A stretch of 64,000 bases of DNA from Longibacter salinarum (GCF_002554795.1 NZ_PDEQ01000004.1:248001-312000), one strand, 5' to 3'. Counted from the first letter of the stretch, positions 9,172-18,056 are shown. The notes: generated by a model not told the origin, from the letters alone. A program made the numbers and translations.

Positions 9172-10455
9172 TCAGGTGCCGGCCGAGTAATCGGTGGCGT
9201 AGGCAACCTGCTCATCGGTGAGCGAGTCGATCTCGATGCCCATCGTCTCGAGCTTGATGCGCGCGATCTCCTGGTCGAGCGACTCCGGCAGGTCAATCAC
9301 GTGCGGGCCGAGCGGCTCGCCGGCTTCGTGCTTCTGCACGAGGGCGAGATGGGCCTGGAACTGGTTGGCAAAGCTCATGTCCATGACCTCGCTCGGGTGG
9401 CCTTCTGCAGCAGCGAGGTTCACGAGGCGACCATCAGCAAGGATGTAGATCTTCTTGCCGTTCTCCATGGTGTACTCGCGATTGTTGTCGCGGACCTCGC
9501 GGGCGTCGACCGACAGCTCGGCGAGTTCCTTGAGGTTCAGCTCCACGTCGTAGTGCCCCGTGTTGGACACGATCGCGCCATCCTTCATCTTGAGGAAGTG
9601 GCGTCCGCGGATCACGTCCTTCATGCCGGTCGCGGTCACGAAGATGTCGCCGATCTCAGCGGCCTCATCCATCGTCATCACGCGGTGGCCGTCGAGCGTT
9701 GCCTTGAGCGCAGCGGTCGGCTTGACCTCCGTCACGATCACGTTAGCGCCCATGCCTTTCGCTCGCATCGCGACACCACGGCTGCAGTGGCCGTAGCCAG
9801 CGACGACGAAGTTCTTTCCGGCGAGCATGACGCTCGAGGCGCGCAGGATGCCGTCGATGGTGGACTGACCCGTGCCGTACACGTTGTCAAAGTCCCACTT
9901 GGTCTCGGCATCGTTCACTGCGAACACCGGATACAGCAGCTTGCCGTCGTTGTCCATCGCACGCAGACGGTGGACGCCCGTGGTCGTCTCCTCCGAACCA
10001 CCGATGATCGTTTCCGCCATCTCCGGGTATTCGGAGTGGACGCGGAAGATCAGGTCGGCGCCATCATCGAGCGTCAGGTGCGGAGCCTTCGGCTGGATGG
10101 TCTTGTCGATGCTCCAGTAGAAGTCTTCCGTGCTCTGGCCGTGCCATGCGTAGATCTCGGCCATGCCGTTCTTCGCGAGAGCAGCGGCGACCTCGTCGTT
10201 GGTCGAGAGCGGATTGCAACCACTCCACGCCACATCCGCACCACACGCGGCGAGCGTCTCGACCAGCACGGCCGTTTCCTTCGTCACGTGCAGGCATCCT
10301 GCGATCTTGTAGCCGTCGAACGGCTTCGTTTTCGAGTACTCCTCGCGCAGTTTCATGAGAACCGGCATCCGGCTCTCGGCCCATTCGATTCGCTTGCGGC
10401 CCTTTTCAGCCAGACCAAGGTCCTTGACCTTGTACGCCCCTTCCTTGTGATCCAT
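9172..10455 (-). CDS. ahcY: Adenosylhomocysteinase (S-adenosylhomocysteine hydrolase)
   Basis: Reversibly hydrolyses S-adenosylhomocysteine to adenosine and homocysteine, clearing the product of SAM-dependent methylation; it works downstream of MetK, also in this window. The 427-residue protein has the substrate region (GCLHVTKETAVL, SGCNPLSTNDEVAAAL), the NAD-binding motif FVVAGYGHCSRGVAMRAKG and VTATGMKDVIRG. The GYGxCxRGVAMRAKGMGA form and the C terminus YATDYSAGT, with no Lys/Tyr tail, place it in the shorter archaeal/thermophile-like class rather than the eukaryote-like class. A strong terminator follows. I saw no SAH riboswitch in its upstream 160 bases. Confidence 0.96.
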   Translation of the reverse strand: MDHKEGAYKVKDLGLAEKGRKRIEWAESRMPVLMKLREEYSKTKPFDGYKIAGCLHVTKETAVLVETLAACGADVAWSGCNPLSTNDEVAAALAKNGMAEIYAWHGQSTEDFYWSIDKTIQPKAPHLTLDDGADLIFRVHSEYPEMAETIIGGSEETTTGVHRLRAMDNDGKLLYPVFAVNDAETKWDFDNVYGTGQSTIDGILRASSVMLAGKNFVVAGYGHCSRGVAMRAKGMGANVIVTEVKPTAALKATLDGHRVMTMDEAAEIGDIFVTATGMKDVIRGRHFLKMKDGAIVSNTGHYDVELNLKELAELSVDAREVRDNNREYTMENGKKIYILADGRLVNLAAAEGHPSEVMDMSFANQFQAHLALVQKHEAGEPLGPHVIDLPESLDQEIARIKLETMGIEIDSLTDEQVAYATDYSAGT

Positions 10456-10614
10456 CGGTGTGCAGATGTGTCATGTACATGTAATTCGGCAGTCCAAGAA
10501 AGGCGTACCGGCACGCGCCGCGCAATGCTCCCCGTTAGGCGAGAATTCAAGTCAAACCGAACAACATCGTACCTCTCTCCCCGACCGGTCGCCCCAAAAA
10601 GCCCTATGCATACA

Positions 10615-10653
10615 TAAAACGCCTGCCTCCAGGCCAGAGGCAGGCGTCTGCTA
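10615..10653 (-). terminator. Terminator of the DUF4382 lipoprotein gene
   Basis: Stem CGCCTGCCTC / GAGGCAGGCG with a 7-base loop. On the minus strand the stem runs into TTTTATGTATG. Confidence 0.75.
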
Positions 10654-10716
10654 GCAGACATTCTCCGAAGAGAACGCCGCTATAACCGCGAAACGCGGTT
10701 GTCGATAAGCTCGACG

Positions 10717-11787
10717 TTAGTTGCTCCCAAGCTCGATGCTCGTGGCAAGACGCGAGCCGTCGCTGAGGACGATGAAGTCAACCTCGATGATGTCCGACGA
10801 CGTCAGAGCCTGAAGCGTAGCCGCATCCAGCGTCCCTTCAAACTCCGTGTCACCATCGATCGCGATACTCTGACCCAGAAGGCTGACCGACGTGTCGGTT
10901 GCACCCTCGACGTACCCTTCGAGACTGAAGGTGAACTCGTCCGAGCTCAACGCTTCAACTTCAGCGGCGCGGTAGGTACCGTCGTCTTCCTTCACAGCCT
11001 CTACGCTCGCGTAGTTGTACGAGGACAGGCCGTCGATGGCAGACACACCGTCAAAGTCGGTGCTGTCCGTCGTCGTAAAGGGAATTCCCTCGACGGTCAG
11101 CGTCGGGCCACTCGTATCGACGTTGTCGATGCGACCGGTGGCTTCGATTTCAGCCAACTCCAGGTCGGCATCCGTAAACTCGATGGCTTCAGCCTTGACA
11201 ACCGGCTTCAGGATATACCCGCCATTTCCGAGTTCAACAACAGACTGGCTGGCGTCGAAGTCGAGCGTGAGGTCGACGATATCGCCTTCCTCATCAATCT
11301 CAAACTCCGGAATCTGAATCTTGTAGCCGCTCTGCTGAGCACTCGGCGTCTTCAGGTTTTCGGTGCTGCCGTCGTTGAAGACGAGCGTATTATTATTCGT
11401 CAGCACGAGACGCATCTGCGAATAATCACCGGCCGGAATGGCGGCGTCCGTCACGAGCGTCGCCGTGGAGTCGGTGAGATCGAGAAGGTTGACAGTAACC
11501 GGCTGATCGGGTGCGAAGACAGGTACGATTGCATCATCGCCAGCCTCCACCTCATCGGACTCGCTGTCGCCCTCAAGGTCATCATCGTCGGCATCCTCGC
11601 GAACGAGGTTGATGCTCTCGATCGTGACGTTGACCTCGGCCACGCTATCGAGCGGGGCGTCGGTGAGACGGAGGTTCATCTTGCCCTGCACAGCGCCCGA
11701 ATCGGACGAATCGCAGGCGGTAAAAGTAACGAGGCCCAGGACGAGAACCAGTCCGAGGCTGAAAACAGTGCGCAACGTAGACTTCAT
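10717..11787 (-). CDS. DUF4382/DUF5666 domain lipoprotein
   Basis: A 356-residue lipoprotein (signal then FTACDSSD, Cys25). The N-terminal mature part (GKMNLRLTDAPLDSVAEVNVTI... and YSQMRLVLTNNNTLVFNDG) matches the DUF4382 pattern, a beta-sandwich common in Bacteroidota and halophile lipoproteins. The C-terminal half (IEATGRIDNVD, SLEGYVEGATD, DGDTEFEGTL, IIEVDFIVLSDGSRLATSIEL) looks like DUF5666-type OB-like modules. An acidic Asp/Glu stretch (DADDDDLEGDSESDEVEAGDD) is inserted in the first domain. No enzymatic function is known. It is monocistronic with its own terminator. Confidence 0.75.
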   Translation of the reverse strand: MKSTLRTVFSLGLVLVLGLVTFTACDSSDSGAVQGKMNLRLTDAPLDSVAEVNVTIESINLVREDADDDDLEGDSESDEVEAGDDAIVPVFAPDQPVTVNLLDLTDSTATLVTDAAIPAGDYSQMRLVLTNNNTLVFNDGSTENLKTPSAQQSGYKIQIPEFEIDEEGDIVDLTLDFDASQSVVELGNGGYILKPVVKAEAIEFTDADLELAEIEATGRIDNVDTSGPTLTVEGIPFTTTDSTDFDGVSAIDGLSSYNYASVEAVKEDDGTYRAAEVEALSSDEFTFSLEGYVEGATDTSVSLLGQSIAIDGDTEFEGTLDAATLQALTSSDIIEVDFIVLSDGSRLATSIELGSN

Positions 11788-12231
11788 AGGGGGATTCGGT
11801 CGCTATACAATGCGTCATCGAAACGAGAGCGCTGGCGCAAATCCGGCTGCGTTCGATGCAACCGTCACGTGCAGCGATCTCGGGCCGCTCTCCGGGGTTT
11901 CCGGCGAACGCGCACCTCATAGAAGAACGTTAGCGGAGGTGGTTACACGCTGCGCTATCGTTTTGGTAGACCGTAACATAACCACCGCGGAATGGCCTCA
12001 GACCCAACGACCTCGGAAAAGAACCCGCTTCAACACCTGTGAATAGCCGTTTTCCGTCCGTTCCCCTCCACCGCTGCACCCACCATTCACGAAGTATGAA
12101 TATAGTTTTTGATGCTGTGACCTCGCTCTCTGCCTCCGGAGGGTCCGGCACCCTTTCAACAAAAACGAACCGCCCTTCCCCCAAGCGAGGAACGGCGATT
12201 CGACCCACCTGGTGAGCGGCGACGTTGTTGA
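11788..12231. other. Intergenic region with an 8-bp inverted repeat
   Basis: No gene seen. GGTGGTTA at 11938-11945 and TAACCACC at 11979-11986 form an inverted repeat with a 33-base spacer, in the long leader of the DUF4382 gene. This could be a structured 5' UTR or an operator; the evidence is weak. Confidence 0.3.
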
Positions 12232-13773
12232 TCAATCCGTTGCGTCGCGATAAAATGTCTCGACGTTATCCGTGAACTGCCGTAGCGATGGCATGTGCAC
12301 ATACATCATGTGTCCGGACTCGTAGTAGCTCACGCTTACATTGTCACGATACTTCGCACCGAGCCCCATGTGGTCCAGTACGTAGTCGGTCGCGAAATAT
12401 GGCGTTGCTACATCGTAGTACCCGCTGGCGACATGGACGCGGAGCGCAGGGTTTTTGTGGATCGCCTGCCGCAATGGCTCAGCCACATCAAGGTACTGGT
12501 TCTCGAAGGTCTCATAGTTCCACGGCCATACCCGTCCGGTCAGAATCTCGTAGGGAAGGTCCGTTTCGAAACCCAGTTCACCCCGCACGTAGCTGTTCAG
12601 CGTGGCGGTGTACGGACCAAGGATCGCCACGTAGCTCGGGTCAAACTCCGGTCCGGCTCCGACGTCAAGACGATCCTGCGCCGTGAACCGGCTGTCCAGG
12701 CGTCCCACCGTCTGCCCCTCGTCACGTAGCAACTCTTTATAGAAGTGGCGATCCACGACGCGCAAGTTGGCGTCATCGATAAACTCGCGCGATAGGCCCG
12801 TGTACTGATGCAGCCGATCGATCACACGCTCCCGCTCGGCATCCGGTAACGCATCCCCCTGCATAAGTGCAACCGTGTAATCGGTCGTGGCCCACTGTTC
12901 GACCTCGTCTAGAAACGTTCGGAGGTCTCGCCCCTGCTGGTCAGCGGGAAGCGCGCCGTGGTAGTGAGCTGTGGCAGCGTAGGTCGGCAGGAAAAGCGGG
13001 TACACCAGGTCGTTTCCGCGATCGAATGCATTCGCCTGGTAGTTCAGGACAGCCGAGACAAGAACAATTCCATTGAGGTACATGCCGTGACGATCCTGTA
13101 GTGCCGACGCGAGGCCCGCTGCGCGAACCGTGCCGTAGCTCTCACCGGCGAGAAACTTCGGCGATGACCACCGGTCGTTTCGCGTGGTATACAGCCGAAT
13201 GAATCGCGACACCGACTCGATGTCTCCTTCGAAACCGTGAAAGCGGTCTTCGTCAACCGCTGACGTTGATCGGCTATATCCGGTCGTCACCGGATCGATG
13301 AACACGAGGTCCGTAAAGTCGAGCCAGGTCTGACCGTTGTCAACAAGTTCGTACGGCGGAGAGAGAACGTTTGTCGAATCGGAAACAACCGGCACGCGAC
13401 GAGGGCCGAGAGCGCCAAGATGTAGCCAGACAGAGGACGAACCGGGGCCGCCGTTGAAAGCAAACGTGATCGGTCGATCTTCCTGATCCGTGCCTGCCTT
13501 CCGATAGGCGACGTAGAACATTTTCGCCTGAACGGTACCATCTTCCGCACGAAGCGGCAGATAACCGGCGTCTGCCGTATACCTGATCGTTTCCCCGTCG
13601 ACCTCTACCGTGTGCTCGGTGGTTATAACCGTGTCAGGATATAACTCTGGCCCTCCGGTGGTATCAGGCGCCTGAGCCATCGAAAAGCCGACAGTGGTGC
13701 CATAGAGGCAGAACACGGTCAGAAACGAAAGATAGAGACGCAAACGCTCCAATCGTTCAGCGGTCACGGACAT
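12232..13773 (-). CDS. Secreted serine carboxypeptidase, peptidase family S10
   Basis: An exported exopeptidase releasing C-terminal residues. The 513-residue protein has a signal peptide (FLTVFCLYGTTVGFSMAQA) and the S10 signatures: substrate-binding FAFNGGPGSSSVWLHLG; nucleophile FLAGESYGT (Ser212); catalytic Asp in ASGYYDVATPY (Asp454); catalytic His in YYESGHMMY (His488). The start at 13773 places the signal peptide correctly; an upstream in-frame start at 13887 would add 38 residues. It lies 162 bases downstream of the four-gene sigma-factor operon on the same strand, so read-through is possible but not shown. Confidence 0.9.
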   Translation of the reverse strand: MSVTAERLERLRLYLSFLTVFCLYGTTVGFSMAQAPDTTGGPELYPDTVITTEHTVEVDGETIRYTADAGYLPLRAEDGTVQAKMFYVAYRKAGTDQEDRPITFAFNGGPGSSSVWLHLGALGPRRVPVVSDSTNVLSPPYELVDNGQTWLDFTDLVFIDPVTTGYSRSTSAVDEDRFHGFEGDIESVSRFIRLYTTRNDRWSSPKFLAGESYGTVRAAGLASALQDRHGMYLNGIVLVSAVLNYQANAFDRGNDLVYPLFLPTYAATAHYHGALPADQQGRDLRTFLDEVEQWATTDYTVALMQGDALPDAERERVIDRLHQYTGLSREFIDDANLRVVDRHFYKELLRDEGQTVGRLDSRFTAQDRLDVGAGPEFDPSYVAILGPYTATLNSYVRGELGFETDLPYEILTGRVWPWNYETFENQYLDVAEPLRQAIHKNPALRVHVASGYYDVATPYFATDYVLDHMGLGAKYRDNVSVSYYESGHMMYVHMPSLRQFTDNVETFYRDATD

Positions 13774-13935
13774 AGCGAGGAGAGAGAGGGCAAGTTGAAG
13801 CGAAGAGGGCCTAAACATAGGCGGCGCGACGTCGGAGAACAACACTCTCCAGCGCCGCGCCGCCATAGCTTTCACACGATGCATCAACGGATAACGCCCC
13901 GTTTCGGGTCGTCATCCACCTCCGCCCGGCATGAA

Positions 13936-14943
13936 TCATCCGGGTGGTCCGCCTCCGGGCGGGTTGGTTGGTGGCTTTCCGCCACCTGGCGGATCACCCG
14001 GTGGTTTTCCCGGAGGTATATTCGGGGGCTTTCCCGCGTCTGGTGGCTTTCCCTGGCCGGGTGGCGGCCCATTTCCTGCGCCTGCGCCATCTGCAGCGGC
14101 TGGCAAGTCTGCGACCCGTCCCTGGTACAATCCGCGGAGTACGTCGGTCGCCGGCACACCCTGGGCAATCGCCTGAGCCACTCCCTGCGTCAGTGCCGGC
14201 ATAGGCTGGCGTGTCTGAGCCTGAGCCCGCTGAAGAGCAGCCGGAAGCTGTCCGACCTCATCAGCAGAGTATCCGGCGGAAAGCGCCGAAGCAACAAGAT
14301 TGCGGGCAAGAGTGCGATCCTGACTGGCATCCGGCATCTCGGCCATTGCACGAACGGCTGCTGCAACCTCGCGTGTTGATGGGGCTGCAGCCTGGGGGCC
14401 GCGACGATCGGCAATGGTAGGGACTTCCGCGAGCAGTTTTTCAACATCGCCCATTTTTAATCCCTGTTGACGAGCATGTGCACTGCTTACGATCAGCTGG
14501 TCACGACCGGACGGGCTTGCGTCACGCAATCTGGACTGAACGTCCGACTGGCGCAGCCACGCATCGATCATCGGGCCTGTCTCTCGGATGTGTGAAGCCA
14601 ATCCACTGACGACAGAACGGACGCGCGACGCGGGCACGCGCTTGGCAAGCCCTTCGAGAGTCTTGTTGAGGATGGGGGAAGCAGGCAGGCCGGATTCCGC
14701 CAGTTCGACCGCCGGTGTAAGCAAGTCGACCACGGTCTGGGGGGATGCACCATTCAACTGTGCACGTTTGGCAACATTGCGGAGCAATTCACCATCCGCG
14801 CCGGCTGCCTCACCTCGTTCCACGACCGACGTCACGGGCGCAGGGAGCGTCTCCTGTGCCACAGCCGAAGACGAACCGGCCACGCAGAACACCGCGCCAC
14901 ACAGGACGGCCATCCATAATGTCACCGAGCGGGGAAGGGGCAT
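13936..14943 (-). CDS. Secreted protein with Pro/Gly/Lys-rich C-terminal tail
   Basis: A 335-residue protein with a signal peptide (VTLWMAVLCGAVFCVAGSSSAVAQ). Residues ~30-280 are helical and Ala/Gln-rich with repeat-like segments (VVDLLTPAVELAESG, EVAAAVRAMAEM, LVASALSAGYSADEVGQLPAALQ, GVAQAIAQGVPATDVLRGLYQG). The last ~50 residues are a low-complexity tail rich in GKPP and PPG. It is the fourth gene of the sigma-factor operon, 37 bases after the barrel gene. The start 14943 is chosen for the signal peptide. Function unknown; a wall- or surface-associated substrate of the system is inference. Confidence 0.7.
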   Translation of the reverse strand: MPLPRSVTLWMAVLCGAVFCVAGSSSAVAQETLPAPVTSVVERGEAAGADGELLRNVAKRAQLNGASPQTVVDLLTPAVELAESGLPASPILNKTLEGLAKRVPASRVRSVVSGLASHIRETGPMIDAWLRQSDVQSRLRDASPSGRDQLIVSSAHARQQGLKMGDVEKLLAEVPTIADRRGPQAAAPSTREVAAAVRAMAEMPDASQDRTLARNLVASALSAGYSADEVGQLPAALQRAQAQTRQPMPALTQGVAQAIAQGVPATDVLRGLYQGRVADLPAAADGAGAGNGPPPGQGKPPDAGKPPNIPPGKPPGDPPGGGKPPTNPPGGGPPG

Positions 14944-14980
14944 GAAGGGTAATGAGGGCGTGATGGGGGTCACCAATTCG

Positions 14981-16246
14981 CTATGGAATGACACAGACTC
15001 CATTCTCTCCACCAAATGCATCATTCGTCGTTGGCACACCGGACGGTAGGGTCATCCAAGAAGGAGACGAGTTGGAGTCGTCGGGGTTACTTCCGGTCTC
15101 TCGCACCTCCTTCGGGGAATGATGAATTCGGTACTCAAAGCGCCCGGTCGGTAGGGGCAGTGTCACGGTGTACATGTCACCCTGTGGCTGCGTCCGACTA
15201 AGACCGACACCTGGAAGCTCCCAGCCGTTGAAGTCCCCGGTGATGTAGGGTCGTCCGTCTCCCTCGTATCGGACCCGGAACCGAGCGCCCCCCTCCACCG
15301 ACAAACAGTAGAGTTCTGCCGTGTCCTTACGGCGATGGGACTCCGTTGCATCGTACAGTGTCGTGCGCCACCGGTATCGAAGACCGAGGGCGACGCGACG
15401 ATCACGCACGTCCGTGTTATTGACATCTCCTATCATTCCCTGGCCTGCAGCAAACAACTCTACGGACGGCGTCGCCTGCCAGTCTACGCCGATGTGAGCA
15501 CGACCAATGAGGTCTACTTGCTCTCTGGGTGTTGTCGTATTCAGTTCGGTAAACAGTCGCTCCGCTGTTCCACGAACGGTGGCGGTTACCGTCGGCGACA
15601 GGAGGAGCCGGACGCCAATAGATCCGCCCGTTCCGCCATACGACGCGGCTGACGTGCCTGCCCGTCCGTCACTCACATAGATACGAGCCGTACCGCGAAT
15701 GTTGTCTGTCAGCCAAGATTGCAGCGACAGCGTGCCGAGAGCACTCGTCTGCTTTTGCGCTGGGTCGAACGTGCGTACCATCCGCCGACTGAGCCCGCCG
15801 GCAAGGGTGATGGTCGTGTACTTCAGTGGGGCCCAACGGACGCTCGACATCAGCCACCCGGTATCTCGCGAGGCGTTTAGCTGGTAGCGTTGTATGCCAC
15901 CCTGAATGCCCACGCGCCAACGCGACGACAACAGCCGATACGCACCCATGCCTCCCTGAGCGAACTGCGGGTTGGGAGTCTCGGTGCGGCGGGGATACAG
16001 ACGAGTTCGGGCAAACGCTTGGACCTGCCACTGCGGCGTGTCCCAGGTAATCGCACCGATCGGCGTGATGGAAGCGAACCGTGGATCCGCGGTCGGATCC
16101 CACTCTCCCAGTAGTGGGTCGAGATAAGGATTCGACTGCGCACCCGCTTCGGCATCGGCACCGACCGTTGTATACAACACCTGGGCACGCGCGTCGAGGC
16201 AGGTGGACCACAGCAGGAGGCCCAGGCCAAGAAGCGCGTAGCGCAT
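14981..16246 (-). CDS. Outer-membrane barrel protein with C-terminal CBM48-type domain
   Basis: A 421-residue exported protein (signal RYALLGLGLLLWSTCLDARAQ). Residues ~25-310 have alternating amphipathic strands typical of a beta-barrel (WRVGIQGGIQRYQL, GIGVRLLLSPTVTATVRGTAERL-like runs, HIGVDWQATPSVELFAAGQG). Residues ~317-421 form an early-set/glycogen-binding-type module: RPYITGDFNGWELPGVGLS, MYTVTLPLPTGRFEYRI, and the terminal AFGGENGVCVIP. The first glycan-contact Trp (FNGW) is kept, while the region of the second is replaced by a Ser/Asn/Pro-rich insert. It starts 8 bases after the anti-sigma gene, so the two are co-transcribed. Confidence 0.7.
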   Translation of the reverse strand: MRYALLGLGLLLWSTCLDARAQVLYTTVGADAEAGAQSNPYLDPLLGEWDPTADPRFASITPIGAITWDTPQWQVQAFARTRLYPRRTETPNPQFAQGGMGAYRLLSSRWRVGIQGGIQRYQLNASRDTGWLMSSVRWAPLKYTTITLAGGLSRRMVRTFDPAQKQTSALGTLSLQSWLTDNIRGTARIYVSDGRAGTSAASYGGTGGSIGVRLLLSPTVTATVRGTAERLFTELNTTTPREQVDLIGRAHIGVDWQATPSVELFAAGQGMIGDVNNTDVRDRRVALGLRYRWRTTLYDATESHRRKDTAELYCLSVEGGARFRVRYEGDGRPYITGDFNGWELPGVGLSRTQPQGDMYTVTLPLPTGRFEYRIHHSPKEVRETGSNPDDSNSSPSWMTLPSGVPTTNDAFGGENGVCVIP

Positions 16247-16254
16247 CTACGAAT

Positions 16255-17073
16255 TTAGAGTTTGAGTACGGCATTCTGAGCCCCAAATCCGTCGTCTCGT
16301 TGAATCGGTGCGAGCGGGTCGGTCACCCACGTCTCACCGTTAATAACAAACTGGTATTCGTGCTCACCACGTCCGACGGGTACGAGGCCGGTCCAGATGG
16401 TCTGGCCCCGTACCGTACGGGATGAAAGCGGGATAGGCTCCCACTTGCTGAAATCCCCGGCCACAGCCACGGATTCGGCATCGGCAGCACTGTAGACGAA
16501 GCGCATCCAGACGACCGACCCGTCATCGGATACCGCGGTGGCCTGCGGACCATTGGGTGCGGACGTGGATGGTCCACTTGCTATCGCCGTGGAGGGCTCA
16601 CCCTCCGGCACGACGGAACCGTTCCCATCGCCCACCTGCCAGACAAGAACGCCGAGTGCCGCGGCCACAAGCAGTGCTACGACCGGTCGCACCGTCAGCG
16701 TAAGCGGTACAGTGAGCGGGCGAAGCCAATCTTGCAGTCGGGCGACCACACCGGAATCTGCGACGTCATCGGCCGCGGGAACGGTCGCGTTGGCGGTTGC
16801 TTCCGACATCTCGATCGCCGCCATGACATTGTCTGCAAACCCAGCGGGTGGGGACGTGGATGAGGAGCGAGCTGCTTCTCCAGACCACTGAAGTTCAAAC
16901 CGTAACACGCTTCGTGCTTCTTCGTCTTCCGCGATTGCGTGGAGAGCATCCGTTTCTTCATCCGTCGAGAGATCCCCATCAATCAGCCGCTGCACGAGGT
17001 TGTCGGCCGGAGACCGAAACTCGTGCCCGTTCGAGTAGGCGGTGTTGTCGTGTTCTGAAGCTTGATCGTTCAT
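16255..17073 (-). CDS. Transmembrane anti-sigma factor with periplasmic glycogen-binding-type domain
   Basis: A 272-residue protein directly after the ECF sigma gene. Residues 1-115 are an acidic cytoplasmic domain (VQRLIDGDLSTDEETDALHAI, EEARSVLRFELQW, FADNVMAAI) like an anti-sigma domain, but without the zinc-binding His/Cys motif. One transmembrane helix spans ~129-147 (RPVVALLVAAALGVLVWQV). After a Ser/Pro/Gly linker, residues ~187-272 form a CBM48/AMPK-beta-type domain: VAVAGDFSKWEPIPL, EHEYQFVINGETWVTDPLAP, GFGAQNAVL. Trp211 and Trp249 fall where the two glycan-binding tryptophans of AMPK beta lie. I infer that it holds the sigma factor at the membrane and senses a periplasmic ligand. 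Confidence 0.8.
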   Translation of the reverse strand: MNDQASEHDNTAYSNGHEFRSPADNLVQRLIDGDLSTDEETDALHAIAEDEEARSVLRFELQWSGEAARSSSTSPPAGFADNVMAAIEMSEATANATVPAADDVADSGVVARLQDWLRPLTVPLTLTVRPVVALLVAAALGVLVWQVGDGNGSVVPEGEPSTAIASGPSTSAPNGPQATAVSDDGSVVWMRFVYSAADAESVAVAGDFSKWEPIPLSSRTVRGQTIWTGLVPVGRGEHEYQFVINGETWVTDPLAPIQRDDGFGAQNAVLKL

Positions 17074-17154
17074 GTCAGATAAACCGTCACGGTGAAAGTG
17101 ACATCCGCAGGCCGATCGCGGCGTCCGCGATGACCCGTCTACGTTTAGATACTC

Positions 17155-17736
17155 TTATTCCGGGCGGATAGCGTCCAGATCTTCGTTCTCGAGAACCGTC
17201 CGCAGCTTCTTACGGGCTCGATGAACGCGAACTTTCAGGGCGCTCACGGAAACGTCGAGACGCTTCGACATCGCTTTGTACGTCATGCCATCTCGATACT
17301 TCATCAGGAAAGGGACGGAGTACGTCGGAGTTAGCGTGTCGAGCGCCCTCCACAGCGCCTCTCCCTTCTCCTCCCGTTCAAGTTTGGAATCTTGCCGCTC
17401 GAGCGGGTTCGGTGTGCTGTCCTGATCCGCCGCTTCCGTTCGGCTGAACGGAAACGTCTGCCGTCGGATGTTTTTTGCGTAATCCCGACAACGGTTCAGA
17501 GCAATGCCATATAGCCATGATGCAAATCGGTCCGGGTTTCGCAGGTCATCTATTCGGTTGTAGGCCCGCATGAACACTTCCTGCGCCAAGTCGGCTGCGT
17601 CGTCTTCGTCGCTGGCGTACCGATACGTCAACTCATACACCATCCCCTCATACCGTTCAAGCAGTGGTCGGAATGCGGACGAATCCCCGTCTCGCACCCT
17701 CTGTACGTATGTCCCGTCAGAAACGTCATCGGGCAT
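17155..17736 (-). CDS. ECF-type RNA polymerase sigma factor
   Basis: A 193-residue group 4 sigma factor. Region 2 is clear (VQRVRDGDSSAFRPLLERYEG, DAADLAQEVFMRAYNRIDDLR, FASWLYGIALNRCRDY). Region 4 follows a Ser/Asp-rich linker (SVPFLMKYRDGMTYKAMSKRLD, VSALKVRVHRARKKLR). It heads a four-gene minus-strand operon with its probable anti-sigma factor 81 bases downstream. Autoregulation is usual in such operons but I could not identify its promoter here. Note that it is a different protein from the sigma factor at 31829. Confidence 0.9.
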   Translation of the reverse strand: MPDDVSDGTYVQRVRDGDSSAFRPLLERYEGMVYELTYRYASDEDDAADLAQEVFMRAYNRIDDLRNPDRFASWLYGIALNRCRDYAKNIRRQTFPFSRTEAADQDSTPNPLERQDSKLEREEKGEALWRALDTLTPTYSVPFLMKYRDGMTYKAMSKRLDVSVSALKVRVHRARKKLRTVLENEDLDAIRPE

Positions 17737-18056
17737 GATGGATCTATTTCGATGGATCGGCTCCCCCGAACGGCGTGGGGAAAGGTCAGGCGCAGAGTCG
17801 AAAGAGACTGGTATAGAAAATATAGCGCTCTCTCAGTAAAATACGTTCAGCAATACCTGCAAGTGGACGAGCCGTAGAAAAATGGGTTACACGCACGAAG
17901 GCACACGCACATCGATGTGAACCCGGGAGGGACGGATGACATCTCGAAACGTGTCATGGTCGCGCTGGGCACAACACGTAACCCAACACGCAAAAAAGAC
18001 GCCCGAACGCAATCCTGCGTCCGAGCGCCGACAAAAAGCAGAATGGATGCAACGCC
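17737..18056. other. Gap between sigma-factor operon and metK
   Basis: Holds the promoter region of the sigma operon near 17740-17860 (AT-rich ATAGAAAATATAGCG on the plus strand) and the metK terminator at 17992-18030. No gene seen. Confidence 0.4.
17992..18030 (-). terminator. Terminator of metK
   Basis: On the minus strand a 13-bp stem GGCGCTCGGACGC / GCGTTCGGGCGTC (with G-U pairs, 6-base loop) is followed by TTTTTTG. Confidence 0.8.

Noticed and set aside
10456-10616. SAH riboswitch before ahcY
   Set aside because: The upstream 160 bases show no SAH-riboswitch-like core; the only structure nearby is the terminator of the next gene upstream.
9115-10617. 500-residue open frame on the plus strand
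   Set aside because: It is antisense to ahcY, a clear enzyme gene; such long mirror frames are expected in GC-rich codon usage. Composition shows no family.
10699-11922. 407-residue open frame on the plus strand
   Set aside because: Antisense to the DUF4382 lipoprotein gene; the minus-strand gene has signal peptide, lipobox and terminator.
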